Assembly (NCBI GenBank): GCA_034387635.1
Contig: JAOANU010000001.1
Span: forward strand, 1,674,001 to 1,738,000
Length of the DNA stretch: 64,000 nucleotides
Direction of reading: 5' to 3'
Source: Rhodosporidiobolus odoratus
Taxonomy: Eukaryota; Basidiomycota; Microbotryomycetes; Sporidiobolales; Sporidiobolaceae
The notes below the pieces were generated by a model. It saw only the letters and a program-made list of their open reading frames with translations. It was not told the DNA's origin and searched no databases. Positions within the stretch are counted from its first letter, which is position 1, and every line of letters starts with the position of its first letter. The translations under genes were made by a program, and so were the position numbers. Below, one piece after another: positions 46,901-58,700 of this stretch.

Positions 46901-49623
46901 GGGAACGGCGAGAGGAGGACGAGAGTGTAAGGGAGCCAGAAAGGCAGCGAAGGCGAGAGGGGGTCCAGTAGAGCGGCGCTAGCGAGACCGCTTTCCCAGT
47001 CCGTGTCGGTAGCTGTGTGGACAAGGCGCGCGGGAGGCTGTTAGAGACTTGGAGTTTGGGAAGAGCCAGTTATGCAGTGGAAGCTAGACGCACCTGGACC
47101 TTCAGTTTCACCCTCAGTATCACTCGTTTTCCCATCCCTCGAAGCCTTTCCCTCCTCCCTAATCGCCCCCATCGGACTGCTCATCTGCTTCGCGAGCCTC
47201 TCACCCAGTCTCTTGCCTGCCTTCGCGGCTTTTGCCGCCTTCTTGACCGCTACCGCCTTCGCCCGAGCACCCTGCGCGAGTGACTCTCGGATGGCTGCTG
47301 AGCGAGCGGCGTCGGCGTAAGACCAGACCAGGAGCGAGACGCAATGGTAGGTGGTCGGGGCTTTAGGCGAGGCCGAGGAGGAGGCGGAGAGAGAAGGGGT
47401 GCTCTCCCAGGCCGGCGACGTGGCGCCAGAGAGTCCAGTCGAAGGAGTAATGGACGAAGGAGAAACGGCGAAAGAGAAGAACGAGGTCGTTGCCGGGGGT
47501 TGCGACGTCGAAGCCACAATCTCAACGTCGCGGTCGAAGGCGAGCTGCGCAAGCCGTGCGACAGTGGGTCAGAGAGTTCGGCGATGAGGATGAAGAAGGA
47601 GGAAACGGGTAGACGGACTTTCATCGCCTTGCTCTGAATTTTCTGCACGTCCTCCTTCCCGAGCCTTAGCATCCCCGTTCCTGCAGCATCCTCTTCCTCC
47701 ATGCTCTCGCCCGTAACCTGTAACCCTAGTATCTCCGGCCTGTAAAACCTCGGTACAGCATCCAGGATATGATCCGGAGCCTTCGCCGGTCCTTCTGCAT
47801 TGTCCGCATGCGACGCGAGCGTCCATGCGGCAGGATCTTTTGGCAGACCGGCGACGAGGTAAAGGGACGCGAGCGGTCTGGTCGGGCCAAGAGGAGCGAG
47901 AGTCGCGGAGGAAGCAGCGGCGAGAGCAGCGATCGAGGCGGAAGAGACGGGTTGGCGCTGTTTCGGTACCGCGGTTTGTCGGTCGGACTGGGCGGCGGAA
48001 GGGGACATAAGGCGCAGGGCGGAGCGAACTGGTCGAGGCGGGGCTTTGGCCGCGAGAGCTGAAGGCGGAGCGTAGTTCGCAGGAGCGGCAGGCGCGCGGG
48101 GAGCCTTCAAGGTGGCCGGCGAGCTGCTTGAGTCGCCTGTCGTCCGCCTCGCCGGTGGTTTCTTCTTCGCCACCGCGTTAGGTGGCAGGGGCGGAAGTGG
48201 CATCCGAGGCGGCGGCGAGAGGGGCCGGTACGCCTTGTTGTGCGGATCTTGCCGGTACAGCGAGACAGCCTCGCCATCCTCCTTCGCCGGGTCGTAGTTT
48301 TCCTCGCCCTCCTTGTCCTCCTCAACCCCCTTCTCGACGACTTGCTCGCTGGCGAGAGGCCGACGAGGATCAATACCTGGACGGCTGAAGCTCCCGCTAG
48401 TCGAGGAGTATTGCGTCGACCGAGCATAGGCAGATTGAGAATCCGTGGTGGTAGTGAAGGAAGCGAGCGAGTTGCGAGCATTGTCAGGAATGATGCGGCG
48501 AGTAGGAGCATCGGTACTGAGCGCCAGTCCGAGGCGGAAAAAGGTGTCGTCCCCATCTTCGGGCGCGGGCGGAGCGGCGAGGGAAGGCAAGACTACGCTT
48601 GTGCGAACGCCTGTGGACAGAGGCAACTCAGTAAGGCTCGGGGAAGACACGAAAGAAAATGTCGTACCGGTCAGCTTTTCCACCGCTTTCCTGTTCTCCT
48701 CCGTCACCTTTGGTCCACCACCCAGAACTGCAAACGCTTTGCTCGATCCGGTAGGCGGCAGCAGCTCCATTGCGCTGGCCGGTCGTCGCAACTTCCCAGG
48801 ATGAGGCGAGTGGCCTTCAATTCTGACCGACCCTGCTGTCGAGGGCGTTCGGGCGTGCTGAGATGGGGTCGAACTGAATGCACCAGATAGAGAGGGACGA
48901 GACGTAGAAGTGCGGCGCAGAGAGCTGGGACCGGAGGGGTACCGGGCTGGCGAAGGTGCTCGCGAGCTGAACCCGCTGGTCGAGGTAAAGGTGGCGGTCG
49001 CATCGCCGAAGCTCATCAAGCTCGCTTGAGAGTGCATCGGAGCAATTTTAGGTGGGACAGTAGGAGAAACGATGGGGGAGGAGATGTCGGAAAGTTGGAC
49101 CGAAGAACGCGTTCGACGGGGTTTGCGAGGAAGGAGGGATCTGAGGAAAGACGCGCGGCGGTTCATTTCGGACTTTTGCAGTGTCGTTGCTGGTGGTGGA
49201 GCGAATGCGACGGTAGCCTTGTTCTCGTTGGACCATTCCTGCGACGACCTCTCTTCGCTGATCATTGCATATTCCTCCTCCCCGTCCAATTCCTCCCTAA
49301 ACTGACTTCCTCCTGAAGGCGCAAATGGATCGTCACCAGGCTTGATTGAGACGCTGGTACGATGGGTCGAGCGAGAGAGTCGACCTGAAGAAGAGTGAGA
49401 GTGAGAATTCGAGAGAGAGAAAGAACCGGAAGTTGGTCGAGGTGAACTGGGTGAAAGCGAAGTCTTCGAGTAGAGTTCCGCTATCGGTGTCGGCATCCTG
49501 TGCTTCCCGCTCTGTGTGGTCAAGGATGAGCAGTGAGAGAGCGAAAGTGGGTTGCGAAGGTCCGTGGTGCGAAAAGGAGTATCCTCTCCATAACGCGTCG
49601 CGCTTCGTGGCCCAAGCACGCAT
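43915..49623 (-). CDS. DENN-domain protein with C-terminal coiled coil (candidate Rab exchange factor)
   Basis: A very large gene (over 1,500 residues). The N-terminal third is Ser/Pro-rich and disordered. The DENN signature is in the centre: PFWLPYTLVLLSPFPLYNLLADFL, FPLWPIFKALHADNLLTIAELALA, GRVLFLSRHSLM, GLVHPVAHARDLRIYLEDPGPWLIGVPF and VLIVDLDNN. DENN proteins act as GDP-GTP exchange factors for Rab GTPases in membrane traffic. After it come a heptad-rich coiled coil (EKITKESSDLKIRLERERRE onwards, about 100 residues) and a Ser-rich tail ending GIAV. The C-terminal end is firm (stop at 43915-43917). The start is not: 49623 (MRAWATKRDALWRGYSFSHH, DENN-like) is my choice, 49496 an alternative, and a further 5' exon overlapping the RPC37 stop is possible. 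Confidence 0.8.
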
Positions 49624-49742
49624 TGCCTAGATAAGCGAAAGCGGAGTGAGGAAGGACAGCTCGAGCGAGAAAGTAATGGGAAGAGCTGAGGAAAGAAGCG
49701 TTGCAAGCCCCTGCACGGCCTTCTCCTTCTTCGCAGCGACCT

Positions 49743-50881
49743 TCATCCGACGAGGTATTCCTTCGGCTTAGTCGCGCTCTTCAAAGGCTCCTTCGACGGC
49801 GTGAATAGGCGCTTGAACGCCTTCTCTGCTACCTTGGTCTGCAGCGAGGGTATAGCTTTCAGTAAGGACACAAGGGAGATGACAAGAATCAAGACATACG
49901 TTCGCGTGATAATGCTGAAGCGGTTTCCAACTCTCCATCTCCTCCGCCCGCATCGGCGAGAACAGATCAGCTCCCGCACGCCCGTTCCCTCCTCCCAGCG
50001 GACCTTTGCCCGCATCTCCGCCCTGCTGCTTGATCGACACCTGCACGGCCTTTGCTTCCTCTTTTCTCAGCTCCGTATCCGACACATCCTCATCGTCGTC
50101 GTCGTCCCCGGCTTGAGCTGCACGCTTCGCGCGACGCTCCTGAGCGAGAATGTTGTCGAGGTAGGTGAGGGAAGGGCGGAGTTGGAAAGTCTGGTTGACC
50201 GGGTTGAGGTGGAGAGCGTCTGCAAGGGAGACAAGGGTAAGGAGGGTTCCGGCAAGTATACCAGCCTGGGTACGCACCATTCTTGACAACCCCTACGAGA
50301 TAGCTCGTCACTTCCGGCACTCCCGTACTAGCGTATATCATTTTATCGAGACGCCGAGCCTCTTTATCCTCCTTGTACCGCTGTTCTTCCTCATCATCGG
50401 CCGCATCCTTGCGTTTCCTCCTGCCCTTTTTCTCCTGCGCCTTTTCTCGCTCCTTGTCGCGGTCTTCGACGACGCCCTGAGCAAAGTGTTTGGCGTTGTC
50501 GTCGTTCCAGCGTTCAGGGTGCTTCTCAATCGGGACCGTGACCTCGAGGTGCTGGGTGACGGGCTTGAGCTTGGCGGTAAGTTTGCCGAAGCTCGGGTTA
50601 TAGTCGTTGGCCCAGTCTGGGCGGAGACCGGGTGGCAGGAGAGGGTGAGCAGAGTCTGGATGAGGAGGACGGTCGGGGAACTGGAGAAGGCAGAGCGACT
50701 GGAGGTACTGAGGGGTGTAGTAGACGGGCAGTCTTCGGACTACCGGGTCATCGTCGTCCTCGTCGGAGTCTTCGTCTTCTGAGGAGCGGTCGTCTTTGAT
50801 GGGCGGCAGATCAGTTTTGGGTTTAGGGCGGGAGGTTGAAGCAATTGGTCGTTCTGGAAGTTCCTCGTATTTGTCTGCCAT
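49743..50881 (-). CDS. RPC37: RNA polymerase III subunit RPC37/RPC5
   Basis: Component of the Pol III subcomplex with RPC53 that acts in initiation and termination. The start taken is ATG 50881 (MADKYEELPERP), although the frame is open up to 50977. An acidic N-terminus leads to the family block VVRRLPVYYTPQYLQSLCLLQFP, then LTAKLKPVTQHLEVTVPIE, and, after an intron, LHLNPVNQTFQLRPSLTYLDNI. A later intron joins to AIPSLQTKVAEKAFKRLF, ending EYLVG at 49743. A Lys/Arg/Glu-rich insertion (about 50.4 kb) lies between the two halves. The length (about 340 residues) is near that of fungal RPC37. The stop TGA sits only about 120 bases before the DENN gene start on the same strand. Confidence 0.85.
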
Positions 50882-51092
50882 AGCTGTAGCGTGTGAGGGG
50901 GTGGATGCGGCTGTAGAATAGCGAGATGCGGTGCCAAAAAGTTGTCGAAAAGGGAAACCACGTCGGACCGCTGCCAAATCTGGAACCTCTCCACACAGTC
51001 TCGCTCCTCTCTCTCCGCCTCATTCGTCGTCATCATAATCCTGCTCTCTGCAACCTCCCTCTCGTCCATACACACCTCGGACTATAGACAAC

Positions 51093-52008
51093 ATGGCACA
51101 GAGCTTTCCCGACTACTACTCCATCCTCGGTCAGCTCTCTCTCCTCCTCCCGCATCTCTGTCGCCCGCAGTCACCCCACTCCTGCCAGCCCTCGACGTGC
51201 ACTTGATGCAACAATAGGTGGAAGTGCTCGGACGGAGGAAGCAAGTTATACCAGTAGACTGGCGCACATGATATACCGGACTCGGGCAAGCACCTCCCCC
51301 ACTTCCCGTCCTCTTTACTGACTTGGCTTTCCTCTTCCCGTTCGCAGGCGTTCCCGCAGAAGCCACTCCCGATCAAATCAAGACCGCCTACAAGCGCCGC
51401 TCTCTCCAAACCCACCCCGATCGCATTCCCGCCACCCCAGGCAACGAAACCCGCCGTAAAGCCGCCACGGTCGAGTTTCAGGCTGTTGCCGACGCTCATT
51501 ACACCCTCTCGGATACGTCTCGACGGAAGGCGTACGACGATCTCAGGGCTGCGAACCAGAGTAGGTGGACTAGTGAGGCGGAGGACAGCGGGAGCTATTG
51601 GAGCTTCTTTGGAGGTGGGAACGCGAAGAATGAGCCAGAGATGGAGAACGAGAGGCCGGATCCGAGTCATGTCTTTGGAGATGTGTTTGAGGATTTGCTG
51701 CGACCGGAAGTGCAGAGGGTTCTCCCTTTGTGGACTTGGACGGGCGCAGCGGCGGGAGGAGCTCTGGGTTTCGTACGTCTTCTGTTGTACAAATCGTCCG
51801 TCTGCTTGCTCATCCCGCTTGCTTCCTGCAGATCGTTGCCAACCTACCAGGAGCAGCCGTCGGCGCCTTTGGTGGATCGAAGCTCGGGGCAGTGCGTGAT
51901 GCAAAGGGCAAGTCGGTGATGCAGGTCTTCCAGACTCTCGAGGGGGATCAGCGGGCAGAAATTTTGAAGGGACTGGCGGCCAAGGTATTCAGCATGGCGG
52001 CGCGCTAG
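51093..52008 (+). CDS. J-domain (DnaJ-like) co-chaperone
   Basis: ATG 51093 begins MAQSFPDYYSILG in a 37-base coding exon; a 218-base intron (51130-51347) follows. The J domain continues VPAEATPDQIKTAYKRRSLQTHPDR with the catalytic HPD motif, then QAVADAHYTLSDTSRRKAYDD. No Cys-rich or C-terminal DnaJ substrate domain follows. Instead there is a charged linker (DPSHVFGDVFEDLLRPEVQ), a Gly/Ala-rich hydrophobic segment (GAAAGGALGF and IVANLPGAAVGAFGG) and a short helix to MAAR. This fits class C J-proteins like Caj1/Djp1; the glycine-rich segment could contact membranes. It stimulates Hsp70 by family rule. Stop at 52006-52008. The promoter is shared with RPC37. Confidence 0.88.
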
Positions 52009-52201
52009 TCTTTCGTGCTCTTATAGTGCACACTTTCCCCTCTGCATTGTAGCTTTCCACCCTTTTCCCCGACGATTTCCTCGTAGTCGCCGCCTTGCCG
52101 ATCGTGACATTGCTTGTTATACAGACGTCTAGTTGCATATGTTCTGCTGTCGAGCCCTTGTGGACAGCCACCCTCATGGCTAAGCCTCTGCTGCTTCCCT
52201 T

Positions 52202-53558
52202 CTATTCAGCATTCAGCGGAAGAAAAGGATTCTGCGCGCTATGCGAGCTCACCCCAGAACTGCTGTCGGGGTACACAAAGGTAAGTCGGTCGTACATCAG
52301 AAGGGAGACAAGGAAACACACCGAGTCGCTCGCACCACGATTGGTATCATCCCTCCCGGCGGTACTGCCACCTTCCTGTGTCCGACCACGCTGAAGAACG
52401 CATTGATCACGCCACCATGGGCAGTGATGGAAATGTACTGCGACGCGTCAGTTGCGAAGATCTGCAACAACACCGCGAGGTGAGCGGAAAGCGTGGACAA
52501 GAAGAGGTGGACTGAGAAGGCTCGCCTTGTTCAGCTCGCTCCGTATGCGAGCTGCTTGTTCAGCGTCGGATTCTCGCTCCGTCGGGCTCCAGAGCTCGTC
52601 TATAGGGATAAGGACTCGTCGGGTCAGCTCGATCGAGGGAGAGCTAGATAAAACGCCATACCTTCCTCTGCAAAGCCTTTCTCGAAGGTAAAGGATGGAT
52701 AGGTAGAGGCCAGGTAGCTCTTGCTTTTCCGCTTATCGCCTGCAAGACCAAGCGTCAGATACAGCTAGACCCTCAAGCATCGCTGGGCCGCGGTGTACAG
52801 GTATGGGCGCCCATGGTCTCTCTGCGGAAACAAGGTTAACAGCGCCGATTTAGGAAGTAAGTTCAGTGTAACGTACCTCAGTCCCTCGACGAACAAGGGC
52901 TCCACTCCAGTTTCCATTCCCAGCAGGACATCCTGCCAGGTAATGTCCAATGTCGACGCTGCTCGGCTTAAAGGGCTCGAGTACAGAGACTGAGGCAAAG
53001 GGACATGATCTTGCTGCTGTTCCTTCCACGCGCGGTTGACATCTTTCGCCTGGTTGATGCCTAGCGGCGTAAGGAGCGGGTCGGGACCCCACTTCGTAAG
53101 CAGGAGTAGGTCAGCTGGTCTCGTCGGAAAGGGGGAATAGAGAAAGGCGTACGACCATCTGGCCATCCCCGTTCAGCTTACTCCAGTAGTCATCCCAGTC
53201 TTTCGTACCATACTTTGACTCGGCCACATTGTGATAGCCCTATTGTGGCTCAAGTTAGTTTAGCAAGGCTCTGGGAAGATGGAAAAAAGGAAAATAAGGC
53301 GAACCTGTCCATGCCTCGCCAAATATATGACTTTGACCGCTGTATTCTCGTCGCTCTCCTCGTTAAGCTGCTCGATTTTGCGCTTGAAGCTGTCCCACCG
53401 AGAAGCAGACTTGTCGATCAGCCCGAAGGAATCTTGCAGAGGGTCGTAGGCTGGGTCGTTCGAAGGGAATGAAGGGCAGGACTGGACGAAGGCTACAGCA
53501 GAAATCAGAATAATAATCAGTGCTCCGCACCGAAGACGGCAGGATCACCTCCAGCCAT
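52202..53558 (-). CDS. Histidine phosphatase (phosphoglycerate-mutase-like, Pmu1 type)
   Basis: The start chosen is ATG 53558 (MAGAFVQSCPSFPSNDPAY), which is restored in frame when a short intron with donor GTGATC is spliced. The catalytic block is VIYLARHGQGYHNVAESKYG (RHG with the phosphohistidine), followed by KWGPDPLLTPLGINQAKDVN, SLYSSPLSRAASTLDITWQ and the second histidine in ITAHGGVINAFF, then VAVPPGGMIPIVVRAT. This pattern matches the yeast Pmu1 group of phosphomutase homologues, a family of small-molecule phosphatases; the substrate is unknown. At least six introns; the last join gives RSSGVSSHSAQNPFLPLNAE, stop TAG 52204-52202. Sequence upstream of 53558 (to about 53900) is open in several frames but has no recognisable protein. 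Confidence 0.83.
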
Positions 53559-53942
53559 TGCGCCGCGTGGTTGAGAGCGACCCGGACGGGGAGCGCTGGC
53601 AGTTGGACGCACAGCCGATCACCACGGAGTAAGCCGTCGTATCCAGCAGGCTCGTCGAAGTCGTGATAGCCATGTCTCCACAGGCAGCCGGGCTTGCGCT
53701 GATGCGGATCGACGGGAAGAGGATGGCGGCGAAACTCGAGAGGAGAACAGCCGGACGGCGAGCGGTACGCATGTACGGAAAGGTCGCGCAGTCCGAGGCA
53801 GTGTAGACGTGAAGAGCAGGACGGGGTATCTGCGGACGAGCGGGCACAGCAAGGCAGCGAGAGCCGGAAGAGGAACGATAGTAGGTCTGCCTGCATTGAG
53901 TCTGTGTATGTGTATGTTTAGTCACTGCGTTTTAGCTACTAA

Positions 53943-54022
53943 GCACTGGTGGTTTAGTGGTAAAATTGGACATTGCCATGTGCGAGTTTGTCTAGCCCTG
54001 GGTTCGATTCCCAGTCAGTGCA
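53943..54022 (+). tRNA. tRNA-Gly (anticodon GCC) with 9-base intron
   Basis: An 80-base gene folding as a tRNA: acceptor stem GCACTGG with TCAGTGC, anticodon stem GGACA with TGTCT, loop TTGCCA with anticodon GCC, T-arm CTGGG-TTCGATT-CCCAG. A 9-base intron (TGTGCGAGT) lies one base 3' of the anticodon, as usual. The 71-base mature length fits tRNA-Gly. A TTTT run at 54024-54027 is a likely Pol III terminator. Confidence 0.93.
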
Positions 54023-55401
54023 CTTTTGCCGCGCTCGCACAATCTTTTGCATCTTTGTGTCCTGGGTCTGACACTACGCCGCGGCTGCCGCACTGGCAGC
54101 CCACCGCATGAATCCTTGCTGACCGAAGGCTTTGCCGACACCCCCCCGCGAGCTCTGTGTTTCGTTGGGCCTTCTCAAGTCTCAACACCACTTTCTGGCC
54201 CAATGATGTTGGGTTGTTCCGCCATATCGCAGCTGTTGCGCTGATCAGAGATCTAGCTACATCACGGGACTGGGCGGGCTAGGAGATCGCGTGTTCCAAG
54301 ATTGATAAGGCAGTCACGGAATTCGATTTGCACAATTTTATTGCCTTGCGGTTTGTTTACCGTAGTTGTCGCATCTTGTGGTGTGTGGCAGAATTCTGTT
54401 GAATTGTGGCACTCACAAAGCCCCACGCTTACCAGGTAGTGGCACTCTCGCGTGTCTCAAACCTCTTGGGAATGAAATATGGGCAGCTTCCACTTCACGG
54501 CACAGTCATTCTACCATATCCCGGAGTCCTGGGCGAGTTGACAGACCCAAAACACACTTTGCTGTCTTGCCGCTGTCTATAAGAAGGGTAACTCATCACA
54601 GCAACCATTGCCATGTATGTCAGTGTCCTGCACCACAAGCAGTGCTGGCGGTCCTTGTCTTTGGGGCGCATTTCCTAGCGATACAAGGATCTCCCAATTG
54701 CACTCGAGCCCGTGAGGGTCAACCCATACTGCTAGTCGTGGGTTGGAACTTGGCGGGGAAAGACAGTGTTCAATTTGTTTGGCTCTGCACCTTGCCGCAG
54801 CGTGGAGGTGCTGTGGTTCAAGCCGACTCTGCTCAGGACGTCTCAATCTTTGAGGCCTGAAGGTGTTCCCGCAATACCCACTGCACTTACTACCCCTCGC
54901 ACAGACTCTTTGGACACCTATTCCAGCTGAACGGTTTCCACATTCCTTGCTCGCCTTGGAGACACAGCTCTGCAATACTAGTAACTGCAAGCAAGGTGTG
55001 CTGTTGCTGCCACTCTCCAGCCTGCACTCCTGCAACTCGACTCATGCTTTTGTGTGAATGGGTATAGAAATTGTGCATGAGCCTTTATACCATGCACAGA
55101 CCGGAATTGGCTCCTGGGTGACCATAGTCAGCCTTGCTGTATCTAAGCACACAATGCAGACAGTCACCATACGAGACTTTAGCATCGAGTGGTTCAGCAC
55201 GCCATGTGCGTTGGTCGAATCATGTTTGAGAAGGTCAAAGATTGGCCGCTCAGCATCTTTGCAAACAGGTTCAGCGGGTTTAGAGGACAGCGTGGTCCGC
55301 AGAGCCACAACAGACTAGCTGGCCCACTCTCTGTTCGACGCCCAGAGGAGGCTAATGGTCACATCGTAAAAAGAGAAGGCATAGACAGCGGCAAGCAAAA
55401 G
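54023..55401. other. AT-richer gene-free segment between two inverted tRNA-Gly genes
   Basis: About 1.38 kb of clearly lower GC than its neighbours, with no convincing open frame over 165 codons and no known protein motif. The 14-mer TTGCCGCTGTCTAT occurs on the + strand near 54569 and on the minus strand next to the second tRNA (about 55381-55394). I saw no long terminal repeats, target-site duplications or reverse-transcriptase motifs. The segment could be degenerate insertion DNA near tRNA targets, but that is unproven. Confidence 0.5.
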
Positions 55402-55481
55402 TGCACTGACTGGGAATCGAACCCAGGGCTAGACAAACTCGCGCATGGCAATGTCCAATTTTACCACTAAACCACCAGTGC
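55402..55481 (-). tRNA. tRNA-Gly (anticodon GCC) with 9-base intron, second copy
   Basis: This copy is in opposite orientation to the one at 53943. The mature tRNA sequence is identical; the only difference I found is one base inside the 9-base intron (TGCGCGAGT here). The 3' flank on the minus strand contains TTTT, a likely Pol III terminator. Confidence 0.93.
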
Positions 55482-55707
55482 TTCGTACGAAGCCAAGTTA
55501 CTTCTATATATATGTCAAAATTCTCGTTGTAACGCTGCCCCCCTTGTCCTCTTCAACATCACCCCTACTTCCTTGTATATCAGCTCTCGCACATCAGCGT
55601 TTCTACAAGACGGAGAGGAAAGAGCATAATCCCACACATCTCCCTGATACTACAACAACGAATACGGAAAACAAAGGCACTCAAGCTCCAACAACCCGGC
55701 CGCCACT

Positions 55708-58700
55708 TCACCACAGCCCTCCCGCGCTCGACCCCAAGGCAAACGGCTCGAAATCCAAACCGCTCGTTGGAGCGAAAGTACCGACGTCGCTGAGGCCAAG
55801 GTCTGCCATAGTAATGTTCGCCGTGTCCGAGTAGGCGCCCGTGGTCGGGACGTAAGCGTCGGATGAGACGCCGAGAGACTCGAGAAGGGTGTTAAAGGAC
55901 TCTTGAGCGTTGTTGGCTGGAGGACCTCAGATCAGTCCTGGGAGGAGAAAGCAAAACAAGGAAAGACATGAGACGTACTCATCACCGACGGAATGTCCTC
56001 CCACAGGCTCTGGAAAAGCGGCGTGGCGGCGGACTGAAGATTCGCAGGCGGAACAATTGGTCCCTCCGGTTCACCCGCCCTCGTCAGCTTGTCCAGCACG
56101 GCATTTGCCAACTCGTCGAAGACCTCGCCGTACGCTGCAGCACCCTTGTAAGCGCCGGCGTACGCAAACATTGTGTTGCTGTTGGAACGGACGGCGCGTT
56201 GTAGTGTTGTGAGGGAGATGGCATGTCGGTCGAGCTGAACGGCGTGAAGAAGGGTGAGACCGCAGAGAAAGACGGAGCGAAGACCTTCGAGGGAGAGTGT
56301 CGAAGCAGGGCTCTGATGGATGCGTTTTCTGTCACAAGGTTTTAGTAGGCACAAAGGAACAGAACGGCAGAGGAGAAAGCGTACTGAACCTCGCAAGCAT
56401 CGGCTGCATACCTCGCTATTAGCTTGACAAGCTCCGGGTCGGCCGTTGCTGCTTCCGCCGTGCGTGGTCGGAGTAGGTACATCCTCGCATCAGCAGCACG
56501 GGCAAGAAACCAGTCTTGCGAGCAGCAAGGTACTGTCCAGCAGGTTGGCTCGCTGGCGATAGCTGGTATTGCTGCCACCCAGTCGTCGATCATACGGAGG
56601 AGAGGTCGAGGGTCCCTGTCGTTCGGCTTGTCGACGCGGTAAGCCTGCTTCTGAATGATGGATTCGATGAGCATACTGCAGAGACAAAGCGGAAGATCAG
56701 CCAAGCCCTCGATCAGGGCACAATTCCGACGTACAGCTTGAAGAAGTGTAGCGAGCTCGTCATACTTGTCGGTCCAGCCGGCGGATTGTCGAGATCAGGA
56801 TTGGCAGTAACGCAATCGTAATCCTGAAGAGGAAGGGTCAACAAGATACGGGCTGCAAGCTAGGCAGGAAGCTCACCAGAGGCAGCTCGATATCTATGTC
56901 GTGGTCGGGAATGGACACCGGTCTTCCCAAGCTCATGGCCATCCTGCGACCAAAGAAGATCAGATAGCTGAACTTGCATAAATCCACAAGGGAACACGAA
57001 CATGCGGTCAAGGGTGTAGGCAGTGTAGAAGATCCGTTTTCGCAGCTGAAGGATGTACGGCGATGTGCGACGGGCTTGTACTGGCGGGATTTTGCGGTGC
57101 AGGCCGAGTGAGCAGCAAAGGCGGACGATGATGCCGACGAGATACCAAATCTATAGAGAGGAAGTCCGCAGCACAAGAGAGGTACATTAGTACGAGGTTG
57201 AGAGGAGGACGCGATCAGAGAAGGCAGGGATCTGGAAGGGTGGAGCATACCGAGGGAGCTTCGGGTGAGCGGAAAGAGAACCTGGAAGTCAAGAAGATTG
57301 TGAGTTTCAGGCGCTCGATAGTCAGGGTCGGAGTGGAACAGCACCTACATGACCATGAGCATGAGAGCCTGCGATACCGCCGGACAAGGATGGTTACTCA
57401 GTTTGAGAAGTTCAACGCTGCGGAGGAAAGATAGACTGACCTGAACGTTCTTTAGGTCATGAAGCCCGACAATAGTCTCGAGATGCTCCATCGCTTTACT
57501 GTAGCTGCAGGATGAATGCCCATCAGCTCAAGGCCCGGCAGGAGCGATAGTCAAGGGGCTTACTACGCTTCGGGCGAGGCGAGATTCGGTATGGCAAGCC
57601 TGTGGCAGAAGCGACATCCGACCGCGAAGACCATCCAGATGAAGAAGGCCGCTAGCGGAGGGCAAAGTCAGGAACAAGGTCAGCTTCGAGAGCGTGCTTG
57701 AAGGGAGTAGAAGCGAACCCGTCTTCAGCACTTTGCTGGCATTCGGCTGTGTAGCTCGCTGAGTAATGTCATTGCGATGGCCCCAGATCTGATGCAGGTA
57801 AAGCCAGTCGATGAACGGGTATCGAGGCTGCTAGCGGGAAATGTCAGCCCCGCCTTGCTCGTAGTCGAAATAAAGAGGTGACAGCTCACCTGCATATGAC
57901 GATATGTCTGCACGAGGATCATCTCTGCCAACTCAGCTGGTATACTCTCGAGGGCGTCATCTGACAGCGATTGTTTCGAGAGGTTGAGTTGGTGAAGGGG
58001 TTCTGACGTCTCCCATTGCGTCGGCTTATTGGTATACTTCCCGCCTTCCGCTGCAGCAGCACCCGAAATACCTCTGCAAAAGTTAGGAATTTCAGCGAAG
58101 TTCCAATCGTTCGTGAAAGGGTGACATGCATAGTGGACACAGTGCGAAGGGCGAAAAGGCAGCAGGCGAACGGGAGATAAGACTACTTACGCGAGGATCA
58201 TACGAGCCCAGCTGAAACCAGAGCTCTGCGCAGAGGTGGAATGGAAGACCGACATGAGACGTTCATCGTCAGCATGAGGATTATTGGCGCAGGGTAAACG
58301 GAGCGCACGGGGCCAACATATCTGTAGGAGCGACAGGTCAGCGAGGAGATCGAGACAGGGTAACATGAGGTGCTTACGTCGGATTGCCATTCGCACTGAG
58401 CGAAAGAAACGCCACTCCCCTCGCCGCCTTTTCATGCCATTCCCCGGCACTATCGTCCTCATCTTCGTCCTCTTCCTCGTCCTGATCATACTGCATTGCA
58501 TCCCCGTCTCCTTTGATTGGCAATGGTGACGTGTCAGACTGCCTCATCACCGAGGGCGTCTGAACCGCTTCGCCTTCGGCGGTGGCCCGTCTCACGTGCG
58601 ACGCAGTAGCTTGATTACCGAGTACTGCTGCGCCAACCGACGCCGGTGACACAGAAGCTGCGGGAGCAGAGTCGCCCTGCGAAAAGCTGTCGGATCGCAT

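Noticed and set aside
53559..53925. N-terminal extension or separate gene upstream of the histidine phosphatase
   Set aside because: Several frames are open but none joins in frame to the conserved phosphatase exon except through ATG 53558.
54023..55401. LTR retrotransposon or LINE between the tRNA genes
   Set aside because: No long terminal repeats, reverse-transcriptase motifs or target-site duplication could be seen; only low GC and one 14-base inverted repeat.
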